A program made the translations under genes and the position numbers. A stretch of DNA of 64,000 nt from a virus, in IMG/VR virus record IMGVR_UViG_3300020470_006081, positions 1 through 64,000 of that record; one strand, given 5' to 3'. Within the stretch, counting starts at the first letter, position 1, and each line of letters starts with the position of its first letter. This document shows positions 21,582 through 30,901 of this stretch, piece after piece. The notes under the pieces were generated by a model. The model was not told the DNA's origin. It ran no database searches and was given only the letters and a program-made list of their open reading frames with translations.

Positions 21582-24500
21582 TTAACCTATCCTCTTTTTT
21601 GTAGCAGCAATCTGGGACCATGGCACCAATGATCTTCCTGACCAAAAATGAAAATGCATATGATCTTCCACAGACGTTGTCGTCCAAGATATTGCTTTAA
21701 TTCTTTTAACTATGTTGGGTATATTATATATTTCTGAAATTCTTTTTTGTTCTGCTTCTGACCATCTAGATCCACCTCGCCAGCGTTTTTTCATAAATTT
21801 TGCGTTTCCCCACCTCATTCCTGAAGTTTCGCAAAAAGTGATTAGCCATAGAGTTGGATTTGCGCCTGGAGGCACAATCGGACCTCCTGCTGCAGCGCGC
21901 ATAATTTTTTTGTATATTTCTCTTTGGCCTCCAGATTCACCGCCGCCTTTATAAGCGTTTGGAGCTTGCTCCCAATTTTCAGCCATCCTTAACACATTGC
22001 TAGCTTCAAAAGCATTATTTGATAGAGTAGAAGGTCTAGTTTTAAAAACACCCAAATCATATAATTCTTGTGCGTGTTGTGATAAGAAAGCTGCTGACCA
22101 AGCGCCAGTGTAAACACTATATAAAGGAGAACCATCGCGGCTATAACCAGTAATAAAAGGATCTACATCAATAGCCAGGCCAAATGCATGCAGAGACATA
22201 CCAAAACGATAAGCGGTATTGCCTTTAAAATTTCCATAGCCTCTTATTCCACGAACAATTGAAAACGGAACATAATTTGATATACCGCATGCTGACGACC
22301 AAGCGCTAGAAACTCTGTCTGTTATACACGACCATATGGGAGGACTTTTTGAATTAGTTGTCTGGCCTGAAGCAGCGCGATGTTGAAAATCAAAACTTTT
22401 AATCTCATACGTATTAATCGTATCTAGTTTAGTTGGTATCTTAGAAGATCTGCCAGAAATTACAAATCTTTTTTTATCTGGAAGATACGGTATCATTTCA
22501 TAGATTTGATCAAAATTGTTAGGAACTGAAACTTGTATACCAGCGCAATCAGCGGCGCCTACTGCGTTAAAAGCTTCTGGAGTATCAACCGGCTTTGGAG
22601 CTATCATATCTCCTAGTTTTATAGGTGGTGGCGCACATTCTGGATCTAAACTAACGGCTTTCGAAGAAATTTTTTCAATTGTATTTTCTACTTTAAGTTT
22701 TATTTTTTCGTATGCGTCTGCTGCAGCCATAGTTTGAGCGTATTGATTTAAAGTACCATCAACATTAGCATCACCATTAACAAATTGAACTGTACCAAAC
22801 GTATTAAAATCAAATCTTTTATATAAATCGTTCCAACTTCCAGAAACTAGTTTTTGTGTTTTTTTTGCAGCTGCTAGCATTTCATCTAGATCTGTTTTAA
22901 ATTTTTCAAGCCTAGGTTTATACAGACTGTGAGAAAGCAATTGCTGTTCAAAATTAGATATTATTGTAAGTTCTGCTAAATCTTTTTTGCTTGTCAAGTA
23001 TCTGGTATAATCAGAAAAAAATTGACTGGTTTTATTTGTCACTAAACCACCGTTAGCATCACAATATATCCTAAGATTAGGATTATCTGGATTCCCCTCA
23101 TCTCTGCAATAAGCCTGGGATCCGTTCTGTATAACATTCGTTAAGAAAGTTTCAAAATAATTTATTGATTCATTTAATTGACTAATCTTTTTTTGAATCT
23201 TAGCGGCATCAGCTGCGGCTTGAGATTTAGTGCAAGCCTCTGCATGATCAGGCACAGAATCAAAAGATCTTGATTGGCTATTGTCACTATCGCTTTTTCT
23301 TCTTGCAATATCTCCAGAATAATCATTTAACATTGAGAAAGCATAACCAACTTTTCCTTTTAAATTTGCTTTATCTTTTGCTGTAACATGAAAGCTAACA
23401 AAACTATTAACACCTTCTTCAAAATTAAAAGAAAATTTTCTTTCACCCAATCCTCCGACTTGCTTATTATGTTTTTTATAAAGGTCTATCCTGTTAAGTT
23501 CATCAAAAAATTGGTTAACGTTTTGATTTGAAGGAGCGTATTCAGTTATGTAGTTAAATTCAAATACAGAATCAACCGGCTTGTGCATTATATAATCAGT
23601 ATAAAGTGTTCTAGATGGTGATTTATTATCAAAGAATGGGTCAAAACCAGCAGTGTCATACCCTGTGTCAACAAAATCTATTCTTCTAACTTCACTAACT
23701 GACATAAAGCTTTGTCTAGCAACAACATGACTAGCATTTGTTGTAATATCTTTTGCCATAGCTGCTAGAGCTACACCACCCATGCCTTCAGCTAATATCG
23801 ATGCATATTCAATTTTATCAGAAATATTTGGAAAATGCCTTCCTAAAACCGTAACCACTTCATCATAAAATTTTCCGAAATCTCCACCACTAAAAGTACC
23901 ATCAAAAGTTGCAAATTGACGATTATACAGATGATTTACCTCAGACAAGTTTTCTCCTGCACTACTTGGCATGTTTTTAAGATAATTTTTCATCATCTCT
24001 CTAACTTGAGGATCCATAAAAGTTCTGGATGTAGTTTTTCTATACCCCAATATACCATTAGCTACTTCTTCACCATTCATTATTTCTCTTGTGCGCGCTG
24101 AGCCAACTGTTCCAAAACCTCTAGAATAAGACATTTCCGGTATAACTAAAATAAAATTTCTACCGTCACGGATCAAATCTTTTATTCCGGGCGCAACTTT
24201 CTCTTTAAAATCATTGTCTTTTATTGTTGTCGCATGTTGTATTGCTGCTTCAACTGATGTTAATGGCCCTGTAATCCAAGGATACCCAAAACCACCTCTA
24301 TCATGAAAATAAAACTTAAGTTCTATTTCAGAATTTAAGTCTAAAGTCCCAGGTGCATATATTATTGTCTCTCTACCCAAATTAAGCGGGCGGTCAATAA
24401 CGTCTAAATAGCCATTATTTTTTAAATGCCCCACCCATATAAAGGCATTGCTTGAGTTTGGCGCTGCGCCAGGGATATTGTGCTTTGCTGATGGAGTAGC

Positions 24501-25301
24501 AAGCCTTAAACATTCATCGAAATGTTGTTTAGTTTGTTGAGTTCCGTTACCAAACAGGCCAGTTTTTATTCTACCTTTGAATTTTCTTATTGGAGGGCCC
24601 ATAAATAATACTGGATCAGGCTCTGTATGACCTATATATATACCGCCTCCAGGTGCTGTCAAATTTCTAAGAGACTTACAAGGTGGATTAAACCCTTCTT
24701 CAGAGCTATCTTCCGTCTCCATATGAGCAAAATTTCCAGGCTCATGAAGAGCAACTATTTTACCAGCTGGACCTCCATGATAACCAGTAGTATTATTCAA
24801 AGAGTGGTATTCAACCCATATTAATGAGCCAGGTACAACCTGCTCCAAAAGTTTGTCTTCTCTCATTTGATGAAATTCACCATGAGCTGCTAGGCGAGCC
24901 TCATCTTCTTCGTCTTCAGGCCAATCTATGTCAGAATCTATTTCTGGTACTCTAGCTATAACTTTTAAAGGCTGAGGCTTGTTAGCTTTTTCTTTTTCTT
25001 CTGATAAAGCTGATTTATAGTTATTTAAACTAATTGATTTTGTTAAATTACCGCCGTTTGTAGCAGCCTCATTATTAACCTGAGGGCCAGACAAGACTTT
25101 TAGAACAACTGCTAAATAAGGCCCTGCTTTATTCGAAAGCAAGTCGTGAGAGAAATTTTTTCTATGAATCTCAGAATAACTAGCAAAGATATCTTTACCT
25201 TGATCATACGATGTAAAATCAAAAATATTATCATCTAGAGGATTTAACTCTCCTAGATCATAATTTTCATATACTGCCCAGGGTGGTTTGGGTTTTGCCA
25301 T
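21582..25301 (-). CDS. Baseplate hub protein with C-terminal M15 (VanY/endolysin-type) peptidase
   Basis: 1239 residues. N-terminal residues about 50-200 look OB-fold-like as in gp5 (LAVVLKVLSGPQV, KVIARVPEIDSDIDWP, GSLIWVEYHSLN). Residues about 330-560 resemble an alpha/beta-hydrolase: LKFYFHDRGG as a possible oxyanion loop and ILAEGMGGVALA at the nucleophile elbow, where GxSxGG would be expected but the serine position is glycine. Residues 650-900 are partly coiled coil. The C-terminus is an M15 zinc peptidase: SLHAFGLAIDVDP (H1038, D1045) and EDHMHFHFW (H1216 or H1218 as third ligand). M15 enzymes cut peptidoglycan stem peptides, so this probably replaces the gp5 lysozyme in opening the cell wall during injection. 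Its position ahead of gp25 and gp6 agrees. Confidence 0.82.
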   Translation of the reverse strand: MAKPKPPWAVYENYDLGELNPLDDNIFDFTSYDQGKDIFASYSEIHRKNFSHDLLSNKAGPYLAVVLKVLSGPQVNNEAATNGGNLTKSISLNNYKSALSEEKEKANKPQPLKVIARVPEIDSDIDWPEDEEDEARLAAHGEFHQMREDKLLEQVVPGSLIWVEYHSLNNTTGYHGGPAGKIVALHEPGNFAHMETEDSSEEGFNPPCKSLRNLTAPGGGIYIGHTEPDPVLFMGPPIRKFKGRIKTGLFGNGTQQTKQHFDECLRLATPSAKHNIPGAAPNSSNAFIWVGHLKNNGYLDVIDRPLNLGRETIIYAPGTLDLNSEIELKFYFHDRGGFGYPWITGPLTSVEAAIQHATTIKDNDFKEKVAPGIKDLIRDGRNFILVIPEMSYSRGFGTVGSARTREIMNGEEVANGILGYRKTTSRTFMDPQVREMMKNYLKNMPSSAGENLSEVNHLYNRQFATFDGTFSGGDFGKFYDEVVTVLGRHFPNISDKIEYASILAEGMGGVALAAMAKDITTNASHVVARQSFMSVSEVRRIDFVDTGYDTAGFDPFFDNKSPSRTLYTDYIMHKPVDSVFEFNYITEYAPSNQNVNQFFDELNRIDLYKKHNKQVGGLGERKFSFNFEEGVNSFVSFHVTAKDKANLKGKVGYAFSMLNDYSGDIARRKSDSDNSQSRSFDSVPDHAEACTKSQAAADAAKIQKKISQLNESINYFETFLTNVIQNGSQAYCRDEGNPDNPNLRIYCDANGGLVTNKTSQFFSDYTRYLTSKKDLAELTIISNFEQQLLSHSLYKPRLEKFKTDLDEMLAAAKKTQKLVSGSWNDLYKRFDFNTFGTVQFVNGDANVDGTLNQYAQTMAAADAYEKIKLKVENTIEKISSKAVSLDPECAPPPIKLGDMIAPKPVDTPEAFNAVGAADCAGIQVSVPNNFDQIYEMIPYLPDKKRFVISGRSSKIPTKLDTINTYEIKSFDFQHRAASGQTTNSKSPPIWSCITDRVSSAWSSACGISNYVPFSIVRGIRGYGNFKGNTAYRFGMSLHAFGLAIDVDPFITGYSRDGSPLYSVYTGAWSAAFLSQHAQELYDLGVFKTRPSTLSNNAFEASNVLRMAENWEQAPNAYKGGGESGGQREIYKKIMRAAAGGPIVPPGANPTLWLITFCETSGMRWGNAKFMKKRWRGGSRWSEAEQKRISEIYNIPNIVKRIKAISWTTTSVEDHMHFHFWSGRSLVPWSQIAATKKRIG

Positions 25302-25313
25302 CTAAGTTTATCC

Positions 25314-25613
25314 TCAATCATCTTTCTGAATTAAATCATATATATCAGACTTATCTGCTGAAGATAAACTAGATACAACAGTCTCTTTTTTAGAGACCAA
25401 AGAAGCCAATTTCACCAGTTGTTCATTTGATCTTTGTAATGTTTCTAAATATTTAGCAGCAACAGGTCCAGAGTATTGATGTTTTGTCTCATCTTGCTTA
25501 AGAACTTTCATCAATTCCACTAACAAGGTTGAGGCTAGCGCGCGATCTTTACGTACATTGTCGATTGCTTCTTCAACAAATTCCTGTGAATTTAAATTAT
25601 TCCCTTTTCCCAT
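25314..25613 (-). CDS. Small helical hypothetical protein
   Basis: 99 residues, hydrophilic and predicted helical (FVEEAIDNVRKDRALASTLL, VKLASLVSKKE), no cysteines and no membrane segment. Its start lies 22 bases inside the 3' end of the gp55-like sigma gene, implying translational coupling. It could be a sigma co-activator or a small assembly factor, but nothing in the sequence proves either. No family recognised. Confidence 0.55.
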   Translation of the reverse strand: MGKGNNLNSQEFVEEAIDNVRKDRALASTLLVELMKVLKQDETKHQYSGPVAAKYLETLQRSNEQLVKLASLVSKKETVVSSLSSADKSDIYDLIQKDD

Positions 25614-26311
25614 TCGTTTTTAAATGTCCTATATTTTTTTCTTATTCTGTTAAGATTGTTAACAATCTGTTTTGTATTCAATCCTGTTATCTCGCGCATG
25701 TATAGGTAAATAGCTTTTTTATTAAAAATTTCAATTTCATTAATACTATTGAAAAGTATATTAATAGCGTCTAATACCTTTTTTTCATTTTCTTTAAGCT
25801 TCATGTTCTCCCAGCTCTTCATTTCTGTAAATAAGTGCTGCCAAAACTCTGCTTCTTCGCGTTGGTCTTCATAAGTATTTTCTACTATTAATTCTTTTGA
25901 TTCTATCTCTGATGATAAATCTTCGTATTGTAAATCTCTTTTTAATCTTTTTGAATTTTGCTTAACTTTATGAATAAACCAGTTTTTTGTAATTACGCTA
26001 AAATAAGAAAAAGCTTTAGACTTCTTACTAGAGTCATATTTGTCTAAGATAGTCATTAACCATATTTTACAATCATCTTTTAAATAATCTATGTTAGGTA
26101 AATTATTAAACTTATATGTATAAACTATCTTGTCTACCATTTCGTCAAAAGCAGGGCCAATATAAGATATATATAACTCTGATCTGACACTCTTGTCATC
26201 AGTCAACGCATATTTTATTATGGCGTCTTCATGGACTTTTGTAAAATAATTATTCTTCTTGCGTTTCGCCCTCTTCTTCGGAGGACTCGTCGTATTCTTC
26301 GTCTGACTCAA
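25592..26311 (-). CDS. Late-transcription sigma factor, gp55-like
   Basis: 239 residues, longer than T4 gp55 (about 185). A basic N-terminus (KKRAKRKKNN) leads to a region-2-like core: DDCKIWLMTILDKYDSSKK, then AFSYFSVITKNWFIHKVKQN, which matches the sigma70 region-2 segment typical of phage gp55 proteins. The C-terminal part (IYLYMREITGLNTKQIVNNL) could be a helix-turn-helix. Gp55 directs host RNA polymerase to late promoters, in T4 together with gp33 and the gp45 clamp, neither of which is seen in this window. It lies immediately upstream of the structural block, the expected place for coupling late regulation to virion genes. Confidence 0.85.
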   Translation of the reverse strand: MSQTKNTTSPPKKRAKRKKNNYFTKVHEDAIIKYALTDDKSVRSELYISYIGPAFDEMVDKIVYTYKFNNLPNIDYLKDDCKIWLMTILDKYDSSKKSKAFSYFSVITKNWFIHKVKQNSKRLKRDLQYEDLSSEIESKELIVENTYEDQREEAEFWQHLFTEMKSWENMKLKENEKKVLDAINILFNSINEIEIFNKKAIYLYMREITGLNTKQIVNNLNRIRKKYRTFKNEWEKGII

Positions 26312-26666
26312 TTTCTACCTCTATATCAAAATACCTTTCTTGCATATCTATATACTCGTTAATTAATTCTTTCGAGTGTATAATAAGGCTTTCTAAATTT
26401 TGATCTCCGTAATACATCTCTAATTCATATAAGTTTTCTAGATGATTGATAAACTTATCTGTGCTTTGAAATATAAAACCTAAATCTTCTTCAATTTTTT
26501 TATTTTCATTTATAAATTGATATGAATACCATAATAAAAATACGTTTACTAAGATACTAATATATAGAAAAAATGGCACTATTCCTGCCAAATACATTAA
26601 AAGTATTGCATTTAAGATTAAAGATATATATAATACATATCTACTAATTTTCGTCATAATATTCAT
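26250..26666 (-). CDS. Small membrane protein with coiled/acidic tail
   Basis: 138 residues (or 135 from the second methionine). The N-terminus has two closely spaced hydrophobic segments (YVLYISLILNAILLMYLAGI and VPFFLYISILVNVFLLW) forming a helical hairpin. A charged helical stretch and an acidic tail rich in E and D (ESDEEYDESSEEEGETQEE) follow. The last 62 bases overlap the start of the sigma gene in another frame. That overlap encodes the acidic tail on one side and the lysine-rich sigma N-terminus on the other. Function unknown. Confidence 0.6.
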   Translation of the reverse strand: MNIMTKISRYVLYISLILNAILLMYLAGIVPFFLYISILVNVFLLWYSYQFINENKKIEEDLGFIFQSTDKFINHLENLYELEMYYGDQNLESLIIHSKELINEYIDMQERYFDIEVEIESDEEYDESSEEEGETQEE

Positions 26667-26898
26667 TACTTATTTTTTCTTTCTCTAGCTTAAGATCTTT
26701 CTCAAAATCTTCTATTGATTTTTTAACAACGTCACCAACATTTTTTTTATCTTCTTTTGTATTTATTAAAAATCTAGTTGGTATTTTATTGAGAGTTTCT
26801 TTTTTGCAAGATTCACACTCTAATTTTTTCTCAGTCATAGAATGAAAATAAGTAAACTCCGCATTACACTCTGAACACCTATAAAAATATTTAGGCAT
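26644..26898 (-). CDS. FmdB-like zinc-ribbon protein
   Basis: 84 residues from the ATG at 26896-26898, giving the typical MPKYFYRCSEC start. An upstream in-frame ATG would add three residues. The ribbon is C-x2-C (RCSECNAEF), then HSMTE and CESCKKE, the pattern of the FmdB/Zn-ribbon family, which binds one zinc and acts in regulation. The C-terminal half is charged and helical. The start overlaps the stop of the 60-aa gene upstream, and its own stop overlaps the membrane-protein gene. Target unknown. Small zinc ribbons of this kind are common in phages. Confidence 0.8.
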   Translation of the reverse strand: MPKYFYRCSECNAEFTYFHSMTEKKLECESCKKETLNKIPTRFLINTKEDKKNVGDVVKKSIEDFEKDLKLEKEKISNEYYDEN

Positions 26899-27073
26899 CA
26901 TCCTCATCTTCTCTAAGTTTTATAAGAGGGGGATTCATTACAAACAATTCTTTTTCTTCGCCAACCTTAAAATTAAAACCTTTTAAAACAGGAACAATAT
27001 CACTCTGTTCCATTAAAGAATTTTGCAGTGCCATCATAACGGCCCCTAGCGCTTCATCTGATAATTTATACAT
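26891..27073 (-). CDS. Small conserved-looking hypothetical protein
   Basis: 60 residues: helical start (LSDEALGAVMMALQNSLMEQ), a short beta segment (GFNFKVGEEKELFVMNPP) and an acidic end (LREDEDDA). The layout resembles small proteins often seen beside zinc-ribbon genes in marine phages. Its 5' end overlaps the epimerase stop by eight bases, so it is probably translated on the same messenger. Function not recognised. Confidence 0.6.
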   Translation of the reverse strand: MYKLSDEALGAVMMALQNSLMEQSDIVPVLKGFNFKVGEEKELFVMNPPLIKLREDEDDA

Positions 27074-27980
27074 TTTGTAACTCCTTTTTTAGCCATTTTT
27101 CTAAATTAACTTTAGGCTCCCAGCCTAATTTTTTATTTGCTTTTTTGTTGTCTGCTAGTGTTTCTTCACATTCAGCTGGGCGCGGTGGGAGGTAAACACA
27201 CTCACCATCTAAAATTTTTACTAGTTCTAGTATATTATAATTCATACCGGTGCCAATGTTCAATATTTCTCCAAATATATTACTTTTTGACTTTGCTGCT
27301 AATAAATTAGCCTGAACAGCGTCTCCGACATACGTGAAATCTCTTCTTTGTAGCCCGTCACCTATAACTGTTAATGGTTGTCCTAGTTTTTTCTGATTTA
27401 AAAATTTTCCAATAACGGTAGCGTATTGACCTTTTAAAGGCTGTCTTTCGCCATATATATTAAAATATCTTAATATAACTGTTTCAAGTCCATACAATCT
27501 ATAAAACATCTTGCAAAGATCTTCGCCAGCAACTTTTGATACACAATATGGATTCATACAATCAACTTGCATATCTTCTTTGTGCGGAGGCTTGTTGTTT
27601 CCATAAGATGAAGAAGTTGAAGAATATATAACTCTTTTAACATTATTTTTACGAGCAGCTTGTAAAACATTGCATGTTCCCACAACGTTAACGTTAGTTG
27701 TAAGCACGGGATTTTCTATTGAAGGTTGTATTCTAGCCTCTGCCGCTAAATGAAAAACTACATCGACGCCCTCAAAGAGAGGAAATATTTTTTCATATTC
27801 ACAAATATCATATTTATAATTTTTGGCTCTTTCATTCCAATAAAACTGATCATGGCAATCAGAAGACTCGTTGTCTATTACAACGACTTCGAAACCTTTT
27901 TTTAAAAGTTCATCAACTAAATTAGAACCTATAAAACCAGCGCCCCCTGTAACTAAAGCTTTTTTAATATTGTTTTCCAT
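27066..27980 (-). CDS. NAD-dependent nucleotide-sugar epimerase/dehydratase
   Basis: 304 residues, the normal length of an extended short-chain dehydrogenase. The Rossmann nucleotide-binding loop TGGAGFIGSN spans residues 11-20. The catalytic pattern is SSTSSSYG (120-127) followed by Y145-x3-K149 (YCVSK). The substrate-binding half includes RYFNIYGERQP and the C-terminal NIGTG motif. These features fit the UDP-glucose/GlcNAc 4-epimerase group. It closes the sugar cluster and presumably supplies an activated sugar to the adjacent glycosyltransferases. Exact sugar cannot be read. Confidence 0.9.
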   Translation of the reverse strand: MENNIKKALVTGGAGFIGSNLVDELLKKGFEVVVIDNESSDCHDQFYWNERAKNYKYDICEYEKIFPLFEGVDVVFHLAAEARIQPSIENPVLTTNVNVVGTCNVLQAARKNNVKRVIYSSTSSSYGNNKPPHKEDMQVDCMNPYCVSKVAGEDLCKMFYRLYGLETVILRYFNIYGERQPLKGQYATVIGKFLNQKKLGQPLTVIGDGLQRRDFTYVGDAVQANLLAAKSKSNIFGEILNIGTGMNYNILELVKILDGECVYLPPRPAECEETLADNKKANKKLGWEPKVNLEKWLKKELQNV

Positions 27981-29017
27981 TTATCATATACCATTTCTTT
28001 TCTAAAACTATTATGTTTTTTCATATTTTTAGATATTACATCTAAATCGACATTTTGTAATAAACTTTTAAGATCTTCAAAAGAATCAAAATATTGAATA
28101 AAAGGCATATTATCCTGATCATAATAATCAGCTAGCCTTACCCACTCCATCATAACTTCGTTATCTAAAAAATTATTTGGATCTTGGCCTTCCTTTAAAA
28201 TAAGAGATTTAGATTCTAAACCATGAACTTGATTCCAAGAAAGCTCAGATAAAACGCCGTTTCTAAAAAAAGTTTCTCTTAATTGAGAAAGAAACTTATG
28301 TGAAGGAAAAAATAAAGGAATATTACAAGTATACTGCTCAAACAAAGACATAGTTGATGCATTGTATGGAATATTAACAATACCAGAGTAATCTGCTAAA
28401 TCTTGCCACTTATAATTTTGCCCTAAAGCGTAATTTTTTTCTAAAAGATTTTCGATATAAGAAGTATTGATTCTTAATTTTGATGAAAAAATAAACTGTT
28501 TTTTTTGCCCAGTATACTTTGAGCTTGTATATTCGCAAAGACTAGGTATGTGTTGCCAATCTCTCTCAGTAAAAAGCTCTGTGTATTTTTTATCATATTT
28601 ATTATTAGCAACCGGTATAATTTTTCCACTATCTATGTTATTTTTAAGATAAGAATTAAAATCTTTCCAGCCAGATAAATTTTTTGAAAACGGATCCTCG
28701 TATCTAGTGCTAGCAACAGTTATAATTGGCTTATCAAATTTTTCGTATAATAAAGAAAAACAAGGTGTATGCGTAACAATAAAACCATCGTATTCACTTA
28801 ACTCTTCCTTATAAAAATTATAAAATTTTTCAATCAAATCTTCATCAATATTTCTCCAAGTATTTTGATTAATGTGTTTTAAATTTTTTTGCTGCCACCC
28901 CATTATATGGGAATGGCCAGATATACTCCAATTATCAACTTGATGGCCTAGTTTTTCAAATATGTATTTAATATCTGAAATAACAGAAATATGCAAATCT
29001 AAGTTAAAAAATTTCAT
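27953..29017 (-). CDS. Probable glycosyltransferase (GT-B-like), divergent
   Basis: 354 residues. A first half that could be a Rossmann-type donor or acceptor domain contains HISVISDIKYIFEKLGHQV and DGFIVTHTPCFSLLYEK. The second half has YKWQDLADYSGIVNIPYNAS followed by TMSLFEQYTCNIPLFFPSHK, resembling the C-terminal nucleotide-sugar region of GT-B enzymes where the acidic residue after the loop contacts the sugar. No strict E-x7-E motif is present. It overlaps the epimerase by 28 bases and is adjacent to the GT32-like gene. Cluster position supports the call more than its sequence. Confidence 0.55.
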   Translation of the reverse strand: MKFFNLDLHISVISDIKYIFEKLGHQVDNWSISGHSHIMGWQQKNLKHINQNTWRNIDEDLIEKFYNFYKEELSEYDGFIVTHTPCFSLLYEKFDKPIITVASTRYEDPFSKNLSGWKDFNSYLKNNIDSGKIIPVANNKYDKKYTELFTERDWQHIPSLCEYTSSKYTGQKKQFIFSSKLRINTSYIENLLEKNYALGQNYKWQDLADYSGIVNIPYNASTMSLFEQYTCNIPLFFPSHKFLSQLRETFFRNGVLSELSWNQVHGLESKSLILKEGQDPNNFLDNEVMMEWVRLADYYDQDNMPFIQYFDSFEDLKSLLQNVDLDVISKNMKKHNSFRKEMVYDKWKTILKKL

Positions 29018-29928
29018 TATTTTAGTATGCCTTTCTGTTTAAGCTTTGCGTCAATACTAGTCTGAAATTTTTCAAACTTTGAGCCTTGTTTAACCTCTTT
29101 GTGTTTATTGGAAGAATTATGCCAGTGCCAAGTAAAAACTCCGTCAAATATAAAATCCTCATCATACCCAGCGTCTTCAAACCAACCCTTTTGGATGTGT
29201 AAACTTTTACCTTTATGCTTAACATTAACACACCACTCTGTATTGAAAAAAGTAGATGGTAATACTGTAAAGGGGTGTCTTCTGTATAATGTAGCAAACA
29301 TATCCTTACCCCAACATGTAGTTGCTGGGCGTGCAGGGGTTATCAACACCTCCTTAAGTAATTCTTCTGAAAGTTTGCTTTCTTTCTGTAATGACAGGAC
29401 AGTAGCACATGCACCCTCTGTCGCATAATCTGTTTCAGAACCCCACATGTACATATACTCTTGGTCCAGTAGGGGTTTAAAATCTCTGAGAAAAATTATG
29501 TCCATATCCGCCCATACACCACCATATTTGTGAAGAGCAATCAACCTTAGTAAGTCAGATTGAAGATAATATTTGTGATCTTTAGCATTCAAGATATCAT
29601 ATTTATTTTCCAAAACAGTGCCGCGCGCTTCTTCAATTGCGTCCCAGACTTTAAAAGTAACATGATCTTTGTAGGGCTGAATTAAAGGATTATCATTTAT
29701 ATTATAATCAGACCAAACTATCATTTCACAATGTTGTAAATTTTGTGTTGCAAGAAAAGATTTAATTACCATTAGCTCTTTAGGATTTTTTATCTCAGTA
29801 TATACGTGAAAAATTGTTTTATTTTCAGGATATTTATAATCTTTTATATCAATTTTTTTTAAAAAAGAAAGACACGCTTCGTAGTCTTTATACAGTAAAG
29901 GATGAGTCTCTAAGCTTACATCAATCAT
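29017..29928 (-). CDS. Glycosyltransferase, capsular-polysaccharide/GT32-like (DXD)
   Basis: 303 residues. A clear GT-A sugar-transferase core: DLLRLIALHKYGGVWADMDI (about 125-144), with D141-M-D143 as the metal/nucleotide-binding DXD motif, followed by FLRDFKPLL. N-terminal KTIFHVYTEI and the late WHWHNS near residue 279 also fit the family (Gly_transf_sug/Caps_synth group). It transfers a sugar from a nucleotide donor, probably in the cytoplasm. Start overlaps the exostosin-like gene by eight bases. Confidence 0.8.
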   Translation of the reverse strand: MIDVSLETHPLLYKDYEACLSFLKKIDIKDYKYPENKTIFHVYTEIKNPKELMVIKSFLATQNLQHCEMIVWSDYNINDNPLIQPYKDHVTFKVWDAIEEARGTVLENKYDILNAKDHKYYLQSDLLRLIALHKYGGVWADMDIIFLRDFKPLLDQEYMYMWGSETDYATEGACATVLSLQKESKLSEELLKEVLITPARPATTCWGKDMFATLYRRHPFTVLPSTFFNTEWCVNVKHKGKSLHIQKGWFEDAGYDEDFIFDGVFTWHWHNSSNKHKEVKQGSKFEKFQTSIDAKLKQKGILK

Positions 29929-30901
29929 TATTATTTTCCTTGTTTGTGTGTTGAAAGTATTTCATAAAAAAATTACTTGGTCTGATATATTCTTCGTATA
30001 CTTTTCTACAATCTTTTTGTCTTGTTAAAAATTGTTTTTGTGTCATATTATTATAATCACTTAAGATAATATTATCAATGTTTTTTATTTCAGAAGAATC
30101 AACAAAGACTGAAATTTCTTTCCACGGAATTAATTTTTCGTGAGGAAGTACAATATCGGTATCAATTATAATTGGTATTCGACCAGCTGAAAGAGTTTCA
30201 TATAGTCTATAAGAAAAATTTCCGGCTCCTCTACAACATAAAATATAATCAGAATTACTCATATTTTCTCGAAAATTACCCCTAGCATCATTAGCATAAC
30301 TGTAGTCGTTACTATCTGCGGATCCGTATCCCCAGCCGGCCCAAAACTTATCATGCAAAATAAAATTAGAAATTAATTTTTCGCTTTCATATATTTCTTT
30401 TAGAGAATGAAAACGAAAATAGTTGTTGTTAGCACATCCGCAAAAACCAACAATTGGCTTTTCGCTTTTTTCCCTTAAAGAAAACGCCCCATAATCAGGA
30501 CTCCATCCTGGCAAGGCAATTTCATTATTTTTTTGCCTACTCTTATAAAAAGAAGTTCTAAATACAACTACATTTTCCTCTTGAAGATTCATATCACAAT
30601 CAGAATCATCATTAAAAAAAACTAATGTTTTCTTATCATATTTTTTTGCTTCTAATAAAAAATTTTTAAACTGTGTTGAATTATCCTGCCATTTAACAGG
30701 ATAAACAAAATAATCAGAATTTTCTGGGTTCTCTGTTAAAGTTAAAAAATTATTACCATTTTTCTCTAAATTTTTAAATCTGCCATATTGTGGGTGCTTA
30801 TCATTTTTATCACTATCGCCAAAAAATGGTATTAAAACTTCAATGTGATTTTTATCGTTAATCAAAGATCGATCAGTATATAAGCTATATTTTTTTGTCA
30901 T
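29921..30901 (-). CDS. Exostosin-family (GT47-like) glycosyltransferase
   Basis: 326 residues from ATG at 30899-30901, chosen because GAGG lies six bases upstream. A longer TTG-start frame would add four residues and reads through that ribosome site. The diagnostic segment is NFRENMSNSDYILCCRGAGN, followed by FSYRLYETLSAGRIPIII, the conserved region that recognises the nucleotide sugar in exostosin-like enzymes. Stop overlaps the GT32-like start. Exostosin-type enzymes in phages sit in glycan-modifying clusters such as this one. Confidence 0.78.
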   Translation of the reverse strand: MTKKYSLYTDRSLINDKNHIEVLIPFFGDSDKNDKHPQYGRFKNLEKNGNNFLTLTENPENSDYFVYPVKWQDNSTQFKNFLLEAKKYDKKTLVFFNDDSDCDMNLQEENVVVFRTSFYKSRQKNNEIALPGWSPDYGAFSLREKSEKPIVGFCGCANNNYFRFHSLKEIYESEKLISNFILHDKFWAGWGYGSADSNDYSYANDARGNFRENMSNSDYILCCRGAGNFSYRLYETLSAGRIPIIIDTDIVLPHEKLIPWKEISVFVDSSEIKNIDNIILSDYNNMTQKQFLTRQKDCRKVYEEYIRPSNFFMKYFQHTNKENNND

